From the NCBI GenBank assembly GCA_037349105.1, contig JAYJMM010000041.1, positions 868,001 through 932,000 of the forward strand: 64,000 bases of DNA, in the 5' to 3' direction. Both the position numbers and the translations under genes were made by a program. This stretch comes from Limnomonas spitsbergensis (taxonomy: Eukaryota; Chlorophyta; Chlorophyceae; Chlamydomonadales). How positions within the stretch are numbered: the stretch's first letter is position 1; every line of letters begins with the position of its first letter. The notes under the pieces were generated by a model. It had not been told where the DNA came from and did not search any database. It saw nothing but the letters and a program-made list of their open reading frames with translations. Positions 63,642-64,000 of this stretch are shown here, one piece after another.

Positions 63642-64000
63642 ATGTTTGCGGTGGCTCGGGAGCTGGGAGAGATGAGCGAAGTGGGAGTGGAGGCCACGGC
63701 GCAAGGAGGGCACCATCATCCCTTCGACACAAGCAGGTACCCAATAACTCCCAGGGTCCATCACCCAGTTGCAGGCCCTCAGCCTCACCTGCCATCACAC
63801 ATTTGCAGAACCCCAGCCACACCTGCCATCACCCAGCTGCAGGCCCTCAGCCTCACCTGCCATCACACAGATGCAGAACCCCAGCCACACCTCCCATCAC
63901 CCAGCTGCAGACCCTCAGCCTCACATGTCATCACATACTTGCAGAACCCCAGCCACACATGCCATCACCCAGCTTCAGACCCTCAGCCTCACCTGCCATC

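Larger units (their letters stand above)
32164..63736 (+). other. 29 complete copies of a 95-bp exon-like unit
   Basis: Each copy has CTCTCCCCCCCTTTCAG| before it and |GTACCCAATAACTCCC after it, a strong acceptor and a GT donor. In frame 1 it reads MFAVARELGEMSEVGVEATA then QGGHHHPFDTS, leaving two bases. Copies start at 32164, 33701, 34612, 35388, 37572, 38484, 39260, 40715, 41491, 42471, 43587, 44465, 45445, 46562, 48018, 48998, 50114, 51570, 52686, 53564, 54544, 55660, 57116, 58232, 59110, 60090, 61206, 62662 and 63642, each 95 bp. Variants: ATA or AAA in the middle (A in the first two), DTS or DTN near the end, GAG to GAA at 41,491, E to D at 48,018. Parent gene not recognised. Splicing signals are intact in nearly all copies; expression is unknown. 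Confidence 0.7.
31800..64000. repeat. Giant 34-bp/68-bp satellite array containing a repeated exon
   Basis: The base monomer is 34 bp (GCAGAMCCYCAGCCWCACCT plus GCCATCACMCAGMT). Two versions alternate, one with CCCCAGCCACACC and CACCCAGCT, the other with CCTCAGCCTCACC and CACACAGAT, giving a 68-bp dimer. Several hundred monomers are interrupted at 0.8-2.2 kb intervals by a non-satellite block of about 190 bp that holds a 95-bp exon-like unit. Monomer arrays between blocks differ in length by multiples of 34 bp. All plus-strand frames are open over kilobases because 34 bp cycles through the three phases, which is why frames of 1,787 or 1,118 codons mean nothing. The array begins inside a truncated exon copy at 31,800 and continues past the right edge. 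Confidence 0.97.

Noticed and set aside
63547..63822. The recurring 91-codon minus-strand frame (MWLGFCKCVMAGEAEGLQ) present at almost every exon block
   Set aside because: It is the antisense of the acceptor, exon and donor block; the sense strand has coherent splice signals and the antisense has none framing this ORF.

Overview
The window is nuclear DNA of a eukaryote, most likely a green alga. Three things point there: a run of plant/green-algal telomere-type TTTAGGG repeats (about 30,084-30,207), two fragments of proteins built from 37-residue 'PQNLANTVWALA' helical repeats of the kind abundant in chlorophyte OPR/RAP-type organelle RNA-binding proteins, and GT-AG intron borders with pyrimidine tracts. 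A prasinophyte such as Cymbomonas would fit, but the species is inference. Nothing looks bacterial, viral or plasmid-borne, and no tRNA or rRNA gene was recognised.

Layout. 1-9,340: mixed low-copy DNA. It holds an OPR-like gene fragment on the minus strand (1-678), a 2.2-kb segmental duplication (about 2,152-4,335 and 6,384-8,530), and between the copies a broken RAPTOR-like exon (4,954-5,229, minus) whose splice-donor end has been multiplied into a minisatellite (about 4,645-4,980). 9,360-13,138: a 12-bp minisatellite. 13,155-14,260: a 153-bp satellite. 14,741-21,690: about 40 copies of a 171/172-bp satellite with higher-order structure. 21,690-31,800: short minisatellites, homopyrimidine tracts, a few exon-like open segments (23,040-23,426; 23,681-23,802; 24,242-24,806), a truncated OPR-like gene (27,985-28,887, minus) and an interstitial telomeric tract.

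31,800 to the right edge (over 32 kb): one giant array. Its base unit is a 34-bp monomer paired into 68-bp dimers. Embedded at 0.8-2.2 kb intervals are 29 complete and 2 truncated copies of one 95-bp segment that looks like a real internal exon: pyrimidine tract plus AG before it, consensus GT donor after it, open reading frame inside. Exon variants, the bases before each acceptor and the spacing travel together as linked classes, and the most recent growth is by an exact 5,546-bp, five-exon block. This exon-bearing satellite is the most unusual object in the window. Because the exon is 95 bp (3n+2) and one of its frames has a fixed stop, it cannot be joined serially more than twice without a premature stop; the array is therefore either a choose-one cassette bank or an amplified, unexpressed gene piece.

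At least two thirds of the window is tandem repeat. The very long open frames in it are by-products of repeat periodicity and are not annotated as proteins. Real gene content is low and mostly broken, consistent with heterochromatic (pericentromeric or subtelomeric) DNA; that placement is inference.
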